NCBI GenBank assembly: GCA_013400975.1
Contig: WBMZ01010241.1
Coordinates: 62,001-126,000 of the forward strand
DNA: 64,000 bases
Source of the DNA: Atrichornis clamosus
Lineage: Eukaryota; Chordata; Aves; Passeriformes; Menuridae
Direction of reading: 5' to 3'
Position numbers and translations under genes: made by a program. Shown one piece after another: positions 1 through 11,249 of the stretch (position 1 is the stretch's first letter; each line of letters starts with the position of its first letter). The notes beneath the pieces are model-generated. The model did no database searches. It had not been told where the DNA came from and worked only from the letters and a program-made list of their open reading frames with translations.

Positions 1-3000
1 TTATTGATCTGACTACACTGCTAAAAAATGTTTGATTGAATGTGAGACTCAGTAGTTTGTCTCATAATACTCATAAGTTTTAATGGCAATAAACTTAGTA
101 TTTGGCAAAATTTGAGAAAATGCTGTGCAGGCAGATAATAAATATGTGCCTAAAGTCTATCCCAAAGCTGCAAATACCACCTTCTGCTCCTGTAATTATC
201 TGGTTTTTACTCATTGTTACTGTTTAGACCCACGGATCAAATTTTTACTAGAGAGCAGTTTAACACCTAGAATTCATTTATGGGGTTTTCTTTCTTTATT
301 GAGATCAGACTGATTTGCAGCATTGGGCCCAGTGCCTTGATGGCAGTGGAGAGCACCATGAGGCAGCTCAGGAGCCACTCACAGAGTAAAAATCACTCCA
401 CTCCTCCAGAATTTGATTGATTACGTGCCAGGTTGGAGTCTGAAAAGCAGTTTAAAGATATACGGTAACATACATGTTAATGTTAATGTGTCCTTGCTTT
501 AGCACGTAGAAGCTTGTAATACAAAACACAGCATTGCAGATCCACATTCCTAGCAAAGCTTAGTCTGCTCATTAGTTTGTATTTTGTATATATGGTTGTA
601 TTTATATTTGCCTGAGAGTTTCTCTGCTTCTTGATGCAGTTATTACCTTACTATTTGAATAATTCCTACAGCGATTGGTGGGTGTTGACTGGTGGAGTAC
701 AGGCTGAAGGGTAATACGAGGGCATTGGATGGCTATTAGAAAAGTATAAATGCAAGGTAGATTCTACATATTATTGGTAGATTGCCTAACAAGAAGCACC
801 TACCTGTCTAAATATTTCAAAAGTGAGGATCATCACCAAATTGAGCACATACTGCAGCAGCGTGGTTCAGGTTACACCAAAAAACAGAATGAAACAAAAT
901 GAAACAAAAACCAAAACAAAACAATTAAGAATACCATGAGCTGTTCTCATTAGCTTTTTTTCACCTTGGTATGTTGCATTTTGGGTTGGGATATAAGTAA
1001 TATGTGGTCTACAGAGGATAACAAAAAGGTATTCCAAGACCAGGTCACTTTATGGAAAAAATTTAAAAGCAAGGCTCATGAATTCAGATAATACATGTTA
1101 TCTGTCAAGTATGTATTCAGAATACACATTTATGTAACAGCCCTAAGAAATATATACGTATGACAGAGCCCTGCTCTTAAAAAGTGCTCTTCTATTTTGT
1201 ATTAGTAAAATTATTCACATCTATATTTACATGAGCAGCCCTTAAAACTAGATATAAATAACCAGTTACCCCCTGTAATTGATTATCAAAAGAAATCAGA
1301 ATACTATGAAGGTTTCAGCTTATAAAAGTAAGAAAATACTAATGAAATTTCCATTTTCATATTTTTAAAAAGCTATCTTTGTGGTACACATAAAAAATAT
1401 AAGTGTGTTTTCAAAAAGAAAAAAAAAAGCTTTCTATGGGATCTATTGGTATTTTTCTCTGCCTTTTCTTCCTTTCCCTTTCCCAACAAAATTGGTGTAT
1501 TTTCTGTTTTCTCAAATAAACTGTAACTATATTTTTAAATTCAATACTGTTAAAATGGAAATATAAATTTAAAATGAAATGTCTGTCAGGATACAGTGCA
1601 ATACAGCAGGAGAAGCAGACACAAGAAATAGCAGTCAGAGGAGATAAAAACATCATCAGCATCTATCATAATTTTTATGTGGCATTCTGTAGTCATAGAT
1701 TTCATGTTAAAGTATGAACACTTTCCTCTGAATGAATACAGAGACACACTTAATAGACTTTTTTTGGGTAATGTACCATTGTCTCTCACAGTCAACAAGA
1801 TAGTAATTTAATCCAATCCACAATTTAATTATGCCCATAGACTCAGACGTTTAAAATTGAGTCTTTGTGTAAAAGCCAAGACAATGATAAATCTGTGAGA
1901 GATGTCTCTGTCATTTTTGCCGGCTGATGCAACAAGACAACTGCAACAGCAACAGAAGTAACAAGAACTAAGAACAGTAATTGGAATGGTAATCAGCAAT
2001 CTAGTCATGTACATTGTAGGGTAAGAAGCTATGTCACAACCTTTTTGTATGGCAGTTCTCATGACTATACTGTAAAGACCATATTTTGCAGTACAGGCCC
2101 CCTGAAACTCACATCAAAGCTTGACCACTGACTTTTCATTTTAAAGCAGCACAGAAATTTGTTCTCTTCTAGCACATGACCAGTGTGATCCAAAGAAGCA
2201 CAAGAAAGTGTCTAGTGCAGTCAGTACTGCTGTACAACTGTTCAGTTTCCATATGTGGGCAGAAAAACCCTCTCCACCCATCCAGAAAAGTCATAATTAT
2301 GTGGGAAAATCTGAAAACTAACATTATTGGTAGGAGGTCAAATTACCACTGTTTTTTGCTACAGGAAGCAGTTTTCCTTCACAATTTACTCAGCTTTCCC
2401 TTGTCCTTCCTTTTCTTTACTAGTATTTTTTAAGAGAAAATGATTTTTGTCAAGAAGTGCCAAAATAACTGTGCAGAAAGCTGATACTTTCTGGAAAATC
2501 TTCTATATGCTTCTGAGAGGTAGACAGAGAGGGATTCATGTACACTGAGACATATTTTAGCAGAAGGGTACAAATAGCAATTTCTGACAACCTATGTGAC
2601 CAACACTTCATGACCTTATTCCTACTTTTTTCCCAATTTTTATCTTTACATCCAGCCAACTCTTCTCATTCCTGGAGTTCATAAATTGAAACTGAGCAGA
2701 CCTGTGACACTTTCTCTTCCCTTAAGTTTGACTCAAACACTGATGACGACCTTTAGGAGAATATTCATCAGTGGGGAGGATTTTTGGGTTTTTTTGTTTA
2801 TTTGTTTTTTTTGTTTTCACTTGTGTATAACTAATTCAGTTCAAGGCAAGATATTTCGTAGCCTGTTTCTCTTGTTAAGCAGCTGAGATTCAGACTTCTA
2901 TATGTCAATAATTTCTCAGCTACCATGTTCTGTTACCCCACTGAAATTCTTTCCTGCAACTGAAAAATATTATCCAATTTTAAACGCGTCAGGTAGCAGA

Positions 3001-4193
3001 AACAGTGATTTATTATTAGGTGTTCATAAAAAGTATATAAAGAATACAATATTCTTGATGTTTTTATCTGTTTTACAAACTAAATCCATCCTCACTGGGC
3101 CAGAATCTGTACATATCTTCACAGATAATATCTCTTTTTTTTAAGAGTGGTTCCTTCTGACATATAGGGAGAAAAGGGAAAGGCAGAGGATGCATGGCTT
3201 GAGTATGAATAACTGTTTAATGACAACAGAGAAACAGCTTTGTGGGATCTCTAGACCTACTCTACCAGTCGCTGTGAGCATACATCTTTTTTCTTGATCT
3301 TTATTCTATTTGGAAATGTTTTTGTATGCTACTTTCCATATTACACTATCAATGTCCTTCACCTAAGGCATAATCCAGCTCCTGTAGTTTATCTTGTTTC
3401 ATTGACAAAGTGTCTCACATTTTGACTGTTTATCTGCTCAATTCCTTGAGAAATGATTGTATCCCTGGCACATGTGTCCTTTCTATAGGAAGTCAATTCT
3501 TCTTAAGGTGGCTGTCATGCAATGGTGTGCAATATTGTAAGCAGAATACAGAAGCTCAGCCCATGAAGGTCATGCCTCTGAAAGGGCAGTTTTCTTTACT
3601 GACATATATAGTTGAAAAGCTGTATTTTCTAACTACATTTGCCATAACAGTGTGGGTTGGAGTGTTTTTTCACATGTGAATCCTTTTTCATTGCAGTTAG
3701 CAATGCATTTCTATGATGTTTTATGACCTGGTTTTTTGTAGTGCTTCTGAAAAGTCCTAGGTTTAGCTCATTGAAATCACATTTCACTCATAGAGTCCCT
3801 ACGAAATGAGTGGGACACCTGTCAGTAACACAGTTTTAGACAGAGAATACAGGAAGCTTTACATTAGTTATTGGGACTTAGGATGGGGTCTTTCTCTTTT
3901 CGTCAGTAAAATGGTGAACTGCAACAGAGGGATGAAAAAAAAAATTTTTCTCGGCCAACTATAGTGATCTAATTTTGTAGTGTGTATGGCTTTAAACTTC
4001 TTCGCATGCATTGAAAGGAAACTGGAAAACTGGATAAAAGTGACATGTGGGTCCTTTTAAAAATGCCAGGATATCTCTCATAATTTACCAAAAAAAGAGT
4101 TAGCTTATATATTAATACCCATTTTCTTACCATTCAAGCATTCAATTAGAGCCGATCTTAGCACAGCCTTTGCTAGTGTGGCTTGGAATTTGT
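1..4193. other. AT-rich noncoding DNA
   Basis: I see no gene here. All open frames are under 90 codons, overlap on both strands and match nothing I recognise. A short A/C-rich low-complexity tract lies at about 883-925 (GAAACAAAA-like units). The rest is AT-rich sequence broken by frequent stop codons in all frames. No LTR ends or CR1 tails were seen. Confidence 0.7.
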
Positions 4194-5372
4194 TAGTCAC
4201 AGAATCATTAAGGTTGGAAAAAACCTCTGAGATCATAAAGTCCAACATTTGACCTATCACGCACCTTGTCAAGTAGACCACGGCACTAAGTCCCATGTTC
4301 AGTCATTCCTTGAACACCTCCAGGAATGATGACTCCACTACTTCCCTGGGCAGCCTGTTCCGATGCTGGACAACTCTTTCCACCAAGAAATTCTTCCTGA
4401 TGTCCAACCTGAACGTCCCCTGGGGCAGCTTGGACATGTGTCCTCTCCTCCTGCCACTGACTGCCTGGGATAAGACACCAACAGTCACCTGGCTACACCC
4501 TCCTTTCAGGCAGTTGTAGAAAGTGATAAGGTCACCCCTGAGCCTACTTTTCTCCAGACTAATCAACCCCAGCTCCCTCAGCCACTCCACATAACACTTG
4601 TGTTCCAGACTCTGCACCAGCTCCATTGCTCTTCTCTGGAATTGCTCCAGCACCTCAGTGTCTTTTCTGAATTGAGGGACCCAAACTGGACACAGGACTC
4701 GAGGTGTGGCCTCACCAGTCTGGACTACAGGAGGACAAATCCTGCCCTAGTCCTGCAGGCCACACTATTGCTGATACAGGCCAGGATGCCATTGGCCCTC
4801 TTGGCACACACTGGCTAATGTTCAGCTGGGTGCTGACCAGCAACCCCACATCCCTTTTTCACTGGGCCACTTTTCAGCCACTTTTCCACCAGTTTGCAGC
4901 ACAGCACAGGGTTGTTGTGACCCAAGGGCAGGACCTGGCACTTGGTCTTTGCTGAACCTCATACATTTGGCCTCAGACCATGGACCTAGCCTGTACAGAT
5001 CCCTCTGCAGTCCCTCCAGACCCTCTAGCAGATCAACACTCCCATCTGCAAAACTGACTGAGGGTGCACACAATCTCCTCATCCAGGTCATTGAGAAAGA
5101 TTTTACACAGGGTTGAATGCAACACTGATCCCTGGGAAACTCCTGCTCATGACCAGACACCAAGTGGATGTTGCTCCATTCCCCATCACTCTCTGGGTTG
5201 GACCATCCTGCCAGTTTTCTACCCAGTGAAGAGAGTACCACAAGAGCTACTAGTTTCTCCAGGAGAATGTTGTAGAAAGAAGCATTAAAGGCTTTAAAGT
5301 CTAGGTAAAGTATATCCACAGCCTTTCCATCATTCTCCAAGCAGGTCATCTTGTTGCAGAAGCAGATCAGGT
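4194..5372 (-). mobile_element. CR1 LINE fragment, 5'-truncated, ORF2 remnants
   Basis: This is a non-LTR retrotransposon copy reading on the minus strand. The 3' tail begins at about 4194 (plus-strand CACAGAATCATTAAGGTTGG, typical of avian CR1 ends). Two frames remain. At 4653-4303 is the C-terminal part of ORF2, with [16 protein letters not shown] and [17 protein letters not shown]. At 5349-4822 is a reverse-transcriptase remnant. There, motif A reads LDFKAFN in place of the usual LDFSKAFD-like string, and the FADD catalytic motif reads FADG, so both catalytic aspartate motifs are damaged. Indels separate the frames. Its middle part matches the plus-strand fragment at 63405-63712, which supports the call from inside the window. 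It begins inside the RT domain, so it is heavily 5'-truncated as is usual for CR1. It cannot move by itself. Confidence 0.93.
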
Positions 5373-8300
5373 ATGTAGTGTTCTAAAACCTTAAATGCAT
5401 ATAATTCAGTGCTTACTCCAAGGTACTGAAGGGTACTGAAAACAGCCATGTCTACTGGCTGAATCAGTGATCCAGAAGGAAACAAAAGGTTCATTATCAT
5501 TTGACAATAGAATATTAATCTTTTGGAGTCGCTTCACATACTAAAGCTTATATTTCATATATACTCTAAAACTGATGACACTATTTCACACAAATAGATA
5601 AAGGGAACTAGTATTTCTGGCTCATTAGTGACTTTTGATTGAATCAAGACATGTCAGTAACCAATTACTTCAGGGTGAATTTCCAATTACTTTAGGGTTT
5701 TGGGTGAACTGACCCTAGCCCTGTCACTGATGGATTCAGTGATGCTTAACTTCTCATTTAGCTCCCAATTACATTACACCTTTTCCCCATAATATTTCAG
5801 TATATCATTACTGAATTTTTGTACAAACTGTTCTCTCTCCAAGGCATGTATTTCAACAATCTTCTAATCACCAGAATTCCAACCACTTAATGAGTTACTG
5901 TGGTTTTCCTTTTGAGATAGATACATAGTCACCCACAAGAAGAGAATTTTAGGATTCTGAATGCTATATCAGCATTTTTGAAGTGTTATTATCATTAGCA
6001 ACTCATTTCACTGCTTTTCAGTGGGAGAGAACTCTAGTTCCCATAAACTCCTTCAGGCACATGTATTTGTTTTATGATCAGGCTACTTTTCATACAGTGT
6101 AATAATGTAGTTATTTCTTTCTGAACCGCCCTTCAAACACTTAAAACTTCCTTAAGGATTACATTTTTATACATATACATATTAATATATCCTTGTTCTT
6201 CTGGATTGTAAGGGATCATTAGTTTCCAAAGCACAGTTAACAAAAGAACCTTTTTCACCAGAAAAAAATATGACTGAACTTTGAGCTAAATATATAAATG
6301 TTCTCCCCAGAGCCTGTGAGTTACAGAGATCATTCGTAACAAATAACACTCTTAGACCAGAGAAAATACTTGATATAAATGTTTTCAAGGATCCTCTGGA
6401 ACAGTGATCTGCCTAATTTTCATTACCTACTGCATATAAAGATAAAATTCTAAGCAACAGAATTTCAAGTCGAAGGAGAAATGAAAACTGAAAATAATTG
6501 AAACCAGCAAAAATTTGTTTCACGAATTTCAGAAACAGACTTCAACTAACAGAACATTGTGAAGGTTGTTGACTCACTTAAATCTGAAAGAAATTGTTGT
6601 CTTCTAAACTCTCATTTCCACTAAAAAGTTAATATTCCAGCAACAAAAACACTGATACCATTCAAATACTAGCAGAAACATTTCTGTTTGCTGTGACTAT
6701 ATACGATCAATATAAAGACCTTGTGTTCAACGTTTACTTAAATCTTTTTGAACTGTAGTCACATATCTGTTTACTTAAAACAATGGGACTGAATCATCTG
6801 TTGTAATAACAGAAAAGAAAAGTGGGAGAATTAAAAATAAAATAGAAAAGGAATTCTCTTAGGGAATTTAAATGAAGTTGCAAATGAACTACTTCATTGT
6901 TAAGTAACTTAATAGTAAGTAGCTGCAGAGAGCTAGATTTTGGTTTAATTTCTTTCTTTTCTTAATCAGCTGAAACAACCACCTGCAATTATTTAGTATA
7001 AGGATAGTTAGAAGAGTAGTAGATTATTTTCACTTACTTGTTCATTTATATTCCTTTACAGATTCCTTATTTAGTTCCATGCCAAAGATGGAATTAAACA
7101 AAATTCACATTAGTCTTACTTGCACATAAATTTTAGCATGTTTCGTTAGTCTAACCCATAATTAGAAGGGTTTAGTGCTAGCGGTAAGATTTATAGCACT
7201 ATATGCGAGGGTTTCTTCCTATTAGTCATAAAGGCATTTTAATGGAGAGATTAATTTTTAATAACTATCTGTTTGCAACTTGTGTATTATTGCAAATGTC
7301 AAACCTGACTGTCCTAGAGAGGAAAGAAAGACCAGTCATTTATTTTCATGTAGGGCATATTTTTTCAGTTACCCTGTGCATTTTAAGGTTGGTCTTATGT
7401 CTTAATCACTAATGTTAGTCACTTAATTATAAGTCAAGACCACTGACTCAGGCATCCGAACCTTACTAGGCTCTAAAAGCAGAAACATGGGAGAACGTAG
7501 AAACCAGATAAGAAACCAGATTTTTCAATGTTGTCTTCTGTTTCTATCCAACACTGCCTTTAGCAAAGAAAAGTACTGAGATAGTAGAATGCTGTGCTCC
7601 AAACCTACGTTTAAATATATCATTACCATTATATCATAGATAGATGAAAGATCTAAATAAAAGCTAAAAGCACAAAAGAAAGGAGAAAAAAGAGTATATG
7701 GTTTGGATATCCTATGTAATCTGTGGTAGATAATATGATCTTCTTGAATTCCCACTACAACCCTTATTTCATTAAACAGCGTAAGTGTTATGGCACAGAA
7801 CATGTGGTGCATTAACAGTTTTGATCATACTATAAACCCATATCTTTGTTCCCTAGCAGACCATTGAAACTGTAATATAAACATAATGAAGGCAAAGTTT
7901 TCACTTACCAACTGGGAGCACGTAGCACAGCTAATTGGACAGTATTGTAAAATTTTGTAAGATAAACCACTAAGTTTTTAGTTGTAAGAAACACATTTTA
8001 TTTCCAGACATGAAGAAGCACCTGAGGTATGATGAATATTTAAACTATCTAAACCAAAAGTTTCACCTTACATAGCTCTCATGAATAAATTTTAGAGCTA
8101 TTATTGGAAAAATAATTAATTCAACCTTTTCTGTATGCTGCTTGAGACATGCTGTTAGGCTTTCATGATCTTTCATGCTCACCTAATTGGTGCATATCAA
8201 CTACAGGTCATCAAACTAGGAAACAAATAAACCAGTAAGTTCAACAACAGTTGCTTCTTATATTGTGTTTCACTGTTGAGAAGCTGTGTGCTTCAGCAAG

Positions 8301-9780
8301 GATTAAAATCAAAACTACTGAAAGAAATCTTCACTGATGTCATCATTGTGATCACCAGGAGAAGGAAATTTGAATTCATTATTTTTAGATGCTTAAAAGG
8401 TCATGGCTTTGGTAGTGCATTTTTAAAACTATTATTCACTTCTGTGAGCATATTCTAACCTCTTGTGACTAGTAACTAATCTTCAGAAGTACAAATGGTC
8501 CAATAAATATCAAAACCCATTGGGAATAAAAAAAGTCTTTAATCAAGTATTAATAAAAGTGCCATATTTTTTTTAAAAGAAATTCAAAGGGCAAAACGTA
8601 GTGAAATGGTTTGAACATTTTCTCAAATCTGATAAGAAAGGAAATTTACAGTTGTAAACAAATGCTAACAGCCCTGGGTTGAATTGCTTAAAATCTGAGT
8701 AGTTAGAAAACAAAACTAACATTCATTAGGAAGAAACTATAAGAGATATTCTTCCATTAAGAAAATTTGGGTTATAATAGAGATAGAGAAATAAATCTAT
8801 AGTATAGTTTATTTGTATTAAAAATTGCAATAGACTTTTCATAAACACACTAACAAATATTATCTTGAAATAAAGTATCTTGACCATGATTTTATATTAA
8901 CATTTGTATATTTATCGTGGTTTTACTACAATATGTGTGATCAAAATATAATTTTATGAAGAGCAAAAAATAAGGGTATTGTGAACAATACATGCAAACA
9001 GGGACATTTGTTTTATTTTTGGAGGAGCATTGTGCCACTTCGTGGCTCCATCTATTGAAAGATAAATACTGTAAAATTATTTTAAAGGCTTTTACCTTTG
9101 TTGAAATTACAATTAAATGCACTGATTTCATGAAAATTATTTAGGTTTTACCAAAGCAAACAAGTTCCAAACTTGTTATTATCTAAATAAGTTGCTTTTC
9201 ACTAAACAATGTCAGGTACTGTATTAACTCAAATGACATATTCATATCCACATAAACAAATGTGCTGTTTCTGGTTTTGGATTTTACACAGATATTTATC
9301 ATCTTGTCCGTATTCTGTAGGATAAAACCCCAAGGAGATTAAAAGTTTATTGTCTCTGTGGGTTCCCCTGACTTTCAAATGCTCTAAATTAGGCCTGTGG
9401 GTGAGAACTACCTTGAGTTTTCAACACCCTCTTGTTTTTGCCTCAGTATCACTTTTTATCTGATTTAGACTTTCAAACTTCTAAAACTTCTGCAGAGTAC
9501 ATTTTTCTCCTACAAATGTAAAGTACAGCAACACTTTTCACTCCCTGGTTGAGGGGTTCATATCCCCCTTTGCCAGCTGAGCAGCACAGCAGGTACTGTG
9601 CTCTCCCATCCCTGTGCATTCTCCTGGATCTCTGGTAAAGCACAGCAGGGGAAAAGCTGCCAGAGACTGTTCTGTGGCTGCAAGGAGGCATTGTGTGCCT
9701 ACTTGTCTGCAAGTACATGGAAAATATGGAGAAAATAAAGGAGACAATGCTCATAACCTTCAAGCTCTGTGGGAGAGGGG

Positions 9781-9798
9781 AATGTTCCATGGAACATT
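9781..9798. repeat. Perfect 18-bp palindrome
   Basis: The sequence AATGTTCCATGGAACATT equals its own reverse complement over all 18 bases. The flanking bases (G on the left, T on the right) do not extend it. It lies in unique sequence inside a chance-like open frame. It could be a dimeric protein-binding site or a coincidence. Confidence 0.9.
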
Positions 9799-10631
9799 TT
9801 CTATGTTCACATTTCCCAGAAAGCACTTCAAACACAACCATAGAGTTCCTGGGCCAAAATTTGAACTTGACAAAATAATGTCTTTTCAGCCCAACATTAT
9901 AAAGTCATCCGAGGCCTCTAGAAGGAATATCTTGAGAATCACCAATAGGATGCTGCTCAATAGAGATTTTCACTCCTTGAGTATCACTGGTTTTCCTTTT
10001 ACCAATATATTTACAGCAGCTGTCTCTTTCTCACTTTTTTTAATGGGATTGTCTTTCAGATATAAGGCGTGTCATAAGAGCATAGCTGGATATTTATAAA
10101 AAAGAAGGAAATCTTCCCACTGACTGCATCATGAAAGCCAATGTATTCTTAGTACTCTGAGTGTTAAAACATCACCTGTAAATAAGAAAAAACCTGTAAT
10201 ATTTTAGTAAAAATTCAGCACATAAGAAAGGTTAAAACATGAGAAAAGATGGAATCTTTCAATGAAATCCATTTCATTCTGCTGTTAGGTGTCTGCTGTC
10301 TTCTTGCAAAATGTCTACAAAATATTTTGTCAGTGGAAGCCCTTTGCAGCAGGATCAATATTTTCAATATCAGGTGAAATTTTCAAAACAAGTTGGCTAA
10401 TTAATGACTATGTAGAAAATACATTCATGCCTTCACAGAAAAGATTTTGAAATTAATTTTCATGCACATTTATAAAAGTTACAAAGTTACAAATCAACCG
10501 ACTGTGATGTCAAAAACGTGCCGTCATCAAATGAAACTGAGAGAGTAAAGTCTGGCTAGTAGAAAACACTTGTCAATATTGAGTATTTCAGATATTATGT
10601 AAAATATTGCATAAAATAAAGATCAAGTTTA

Positions 10632-10637
10632 CTCCAA
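10632..10637. repeat. Left target-site duplication of solo LTR
   Basis: CTCCAA sits directly before the TG of the LTR and matches TTCCAA directly after its CA in five of six bases. A 6-bp duplication is what betaretrovirus-like (ERVK-type) integrases usually leave. The single mismatch suggests modest age. Confidence 0.6.
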
Positions 10638-10891
10638 TGTAGTATGCCATGGGGGTTTTTAGATTGCGGGGGCTCGATGGGGCAGTCGGAGGTAGCTGCT
10701 GTGTACCCCAACCTGTCTCGAGAGAGGGACAGATCGGGTGCAGTTTCGCCTGCTAGCACGCCCCTCTTTCTGCCCTGCGCTGCTGGTCGGCGCTGGTGGC
10801 ACGCACCCCACACCCTATGGCGGATAGCTCAAATTACCAGAGACAAAGAGTCAGGAGGGCCCTCCGCTCACCGAGTTCCACGGAGCGATGG

Positions 10892-10897
10892 TTTATT
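10892..10897 (-). terminator. LTR polyadenylation signal AATAAA
   Basis: Plus-strand TTTATT reads AATAAA on the minus strand. It lies about 250 bp before the U5 end of the LTR and about 180 bp after the TATA-like box, which is consistent with the R-region boundary of a retroviral LTR. Confidence 0.6.
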
Positions 10898-11184
10898 CCT
10901 GGAAGCATGGACGGGCGAAGAGGACGAGGCACGTGGGGACCCTGCTTTTCTGGCGGGGTCTGAGGGCACAGGGGCGGTACAAAGGCGGAGCCGGGGAAGG
11001 GGGCCTGTGAGCAGGGGGAAGGGGCAGGGCAGAGGACCGGGGCAGGAAGCAGCCACACAGGCTGCTGGGAGAGGTAGTTTTAATCTTATCTGAGGGGCTG
11101 GGGGTAAGGTTACATTCCAACTGCAAGGACTTGTGGGAGAGGCCTTTCCTTTAAACAGATATACTTTTCTAATGCCTGAGTTTT

Positions 11185-11231
11185 TCCACCAGCCGGTCTC
11201 AGCCACTTTCCCTGGTTCACCGGCTGGTGGA
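11185..11231. repeat. 13-bp inverted repeat (stem-loop) in LTR U3 end
   Basis: TCCACCAGCCGGT at 11185-11197 is the exact reverse complement of ACCGGCTGGTGGA at 11219-11231, leaving a 21-base loop. It begins 12 bases inside the 5' end (minus-strand sense) of the solo LTR. The sequence shows the pairing directly; any function is unknown. Confidence 0.9.
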
Positions 11232-11243
11232 GTGACCTCAACA

Positions 11244-11249
11244 TTCCAA
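11244..11249. repeat. Right target-site duplication of solo LTR
   Basis: TTCCAA follows the terminal CA of the LTR and pairs with CTCCAA at 10632-10637. Confidence 0.6.

Larger units (their letters stand above)
5373..10637. other. AT-rich noncoding DNA
   Basis: No gene recognised. The longest open frame is 9614-10099 on the plus strand (161 codons), with no family resemblance, no signal peptide and no clear splice-site context. At this composition one such frame in 64 kb could arise by chance. A perfect palindrome lies at 9781-9798. Around 9030-9045 there is a short GCCAC-TTC-GTGGC inverted repeat. No retroelement tails were found. Confidence 0.65.
10638..11243 (-). mobile_element. Solo LTR of an endogenous retrovirus, GC-rich
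   Basis: This 606-bp block is much richer in G+C and CpG than its neighbours. It runs from TGTAGT to TCAACA on the plus strand, so both ends carry the canonical TG..CA dinucleotides. It is flanked by CTCCAA and TTCCAA. Read on the minus strand it has an LTR layout: U3 from 11243, an AT-rich TATA-like TTAAAA at 11083-11078, a polyadenylation signal AATAAA at 10897-10892, and a U5-like tail to 10638. No gag, pol or env sequence adjoins it, so it is a solo LTR left by recombination between two LTRs. The overlapping open frames (up to 149 codons) are composition-driven and not genes. The family is not named because I could not compare it with a library. Confidence 0.8.

Noticed and set aside
9614..10099. 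161-codon plus-strand frame as a gene
   Set aside because: No family resemblance or splice context, and its length is within what chance can produce in a window of this size.
10644..11206. Several overlapping open frames of 70-149 codons on both strands
   Set aside because: They fall inside the GC-rich solo LTR, where stop codons are rare because of composition. None resembles a retroviral protein.
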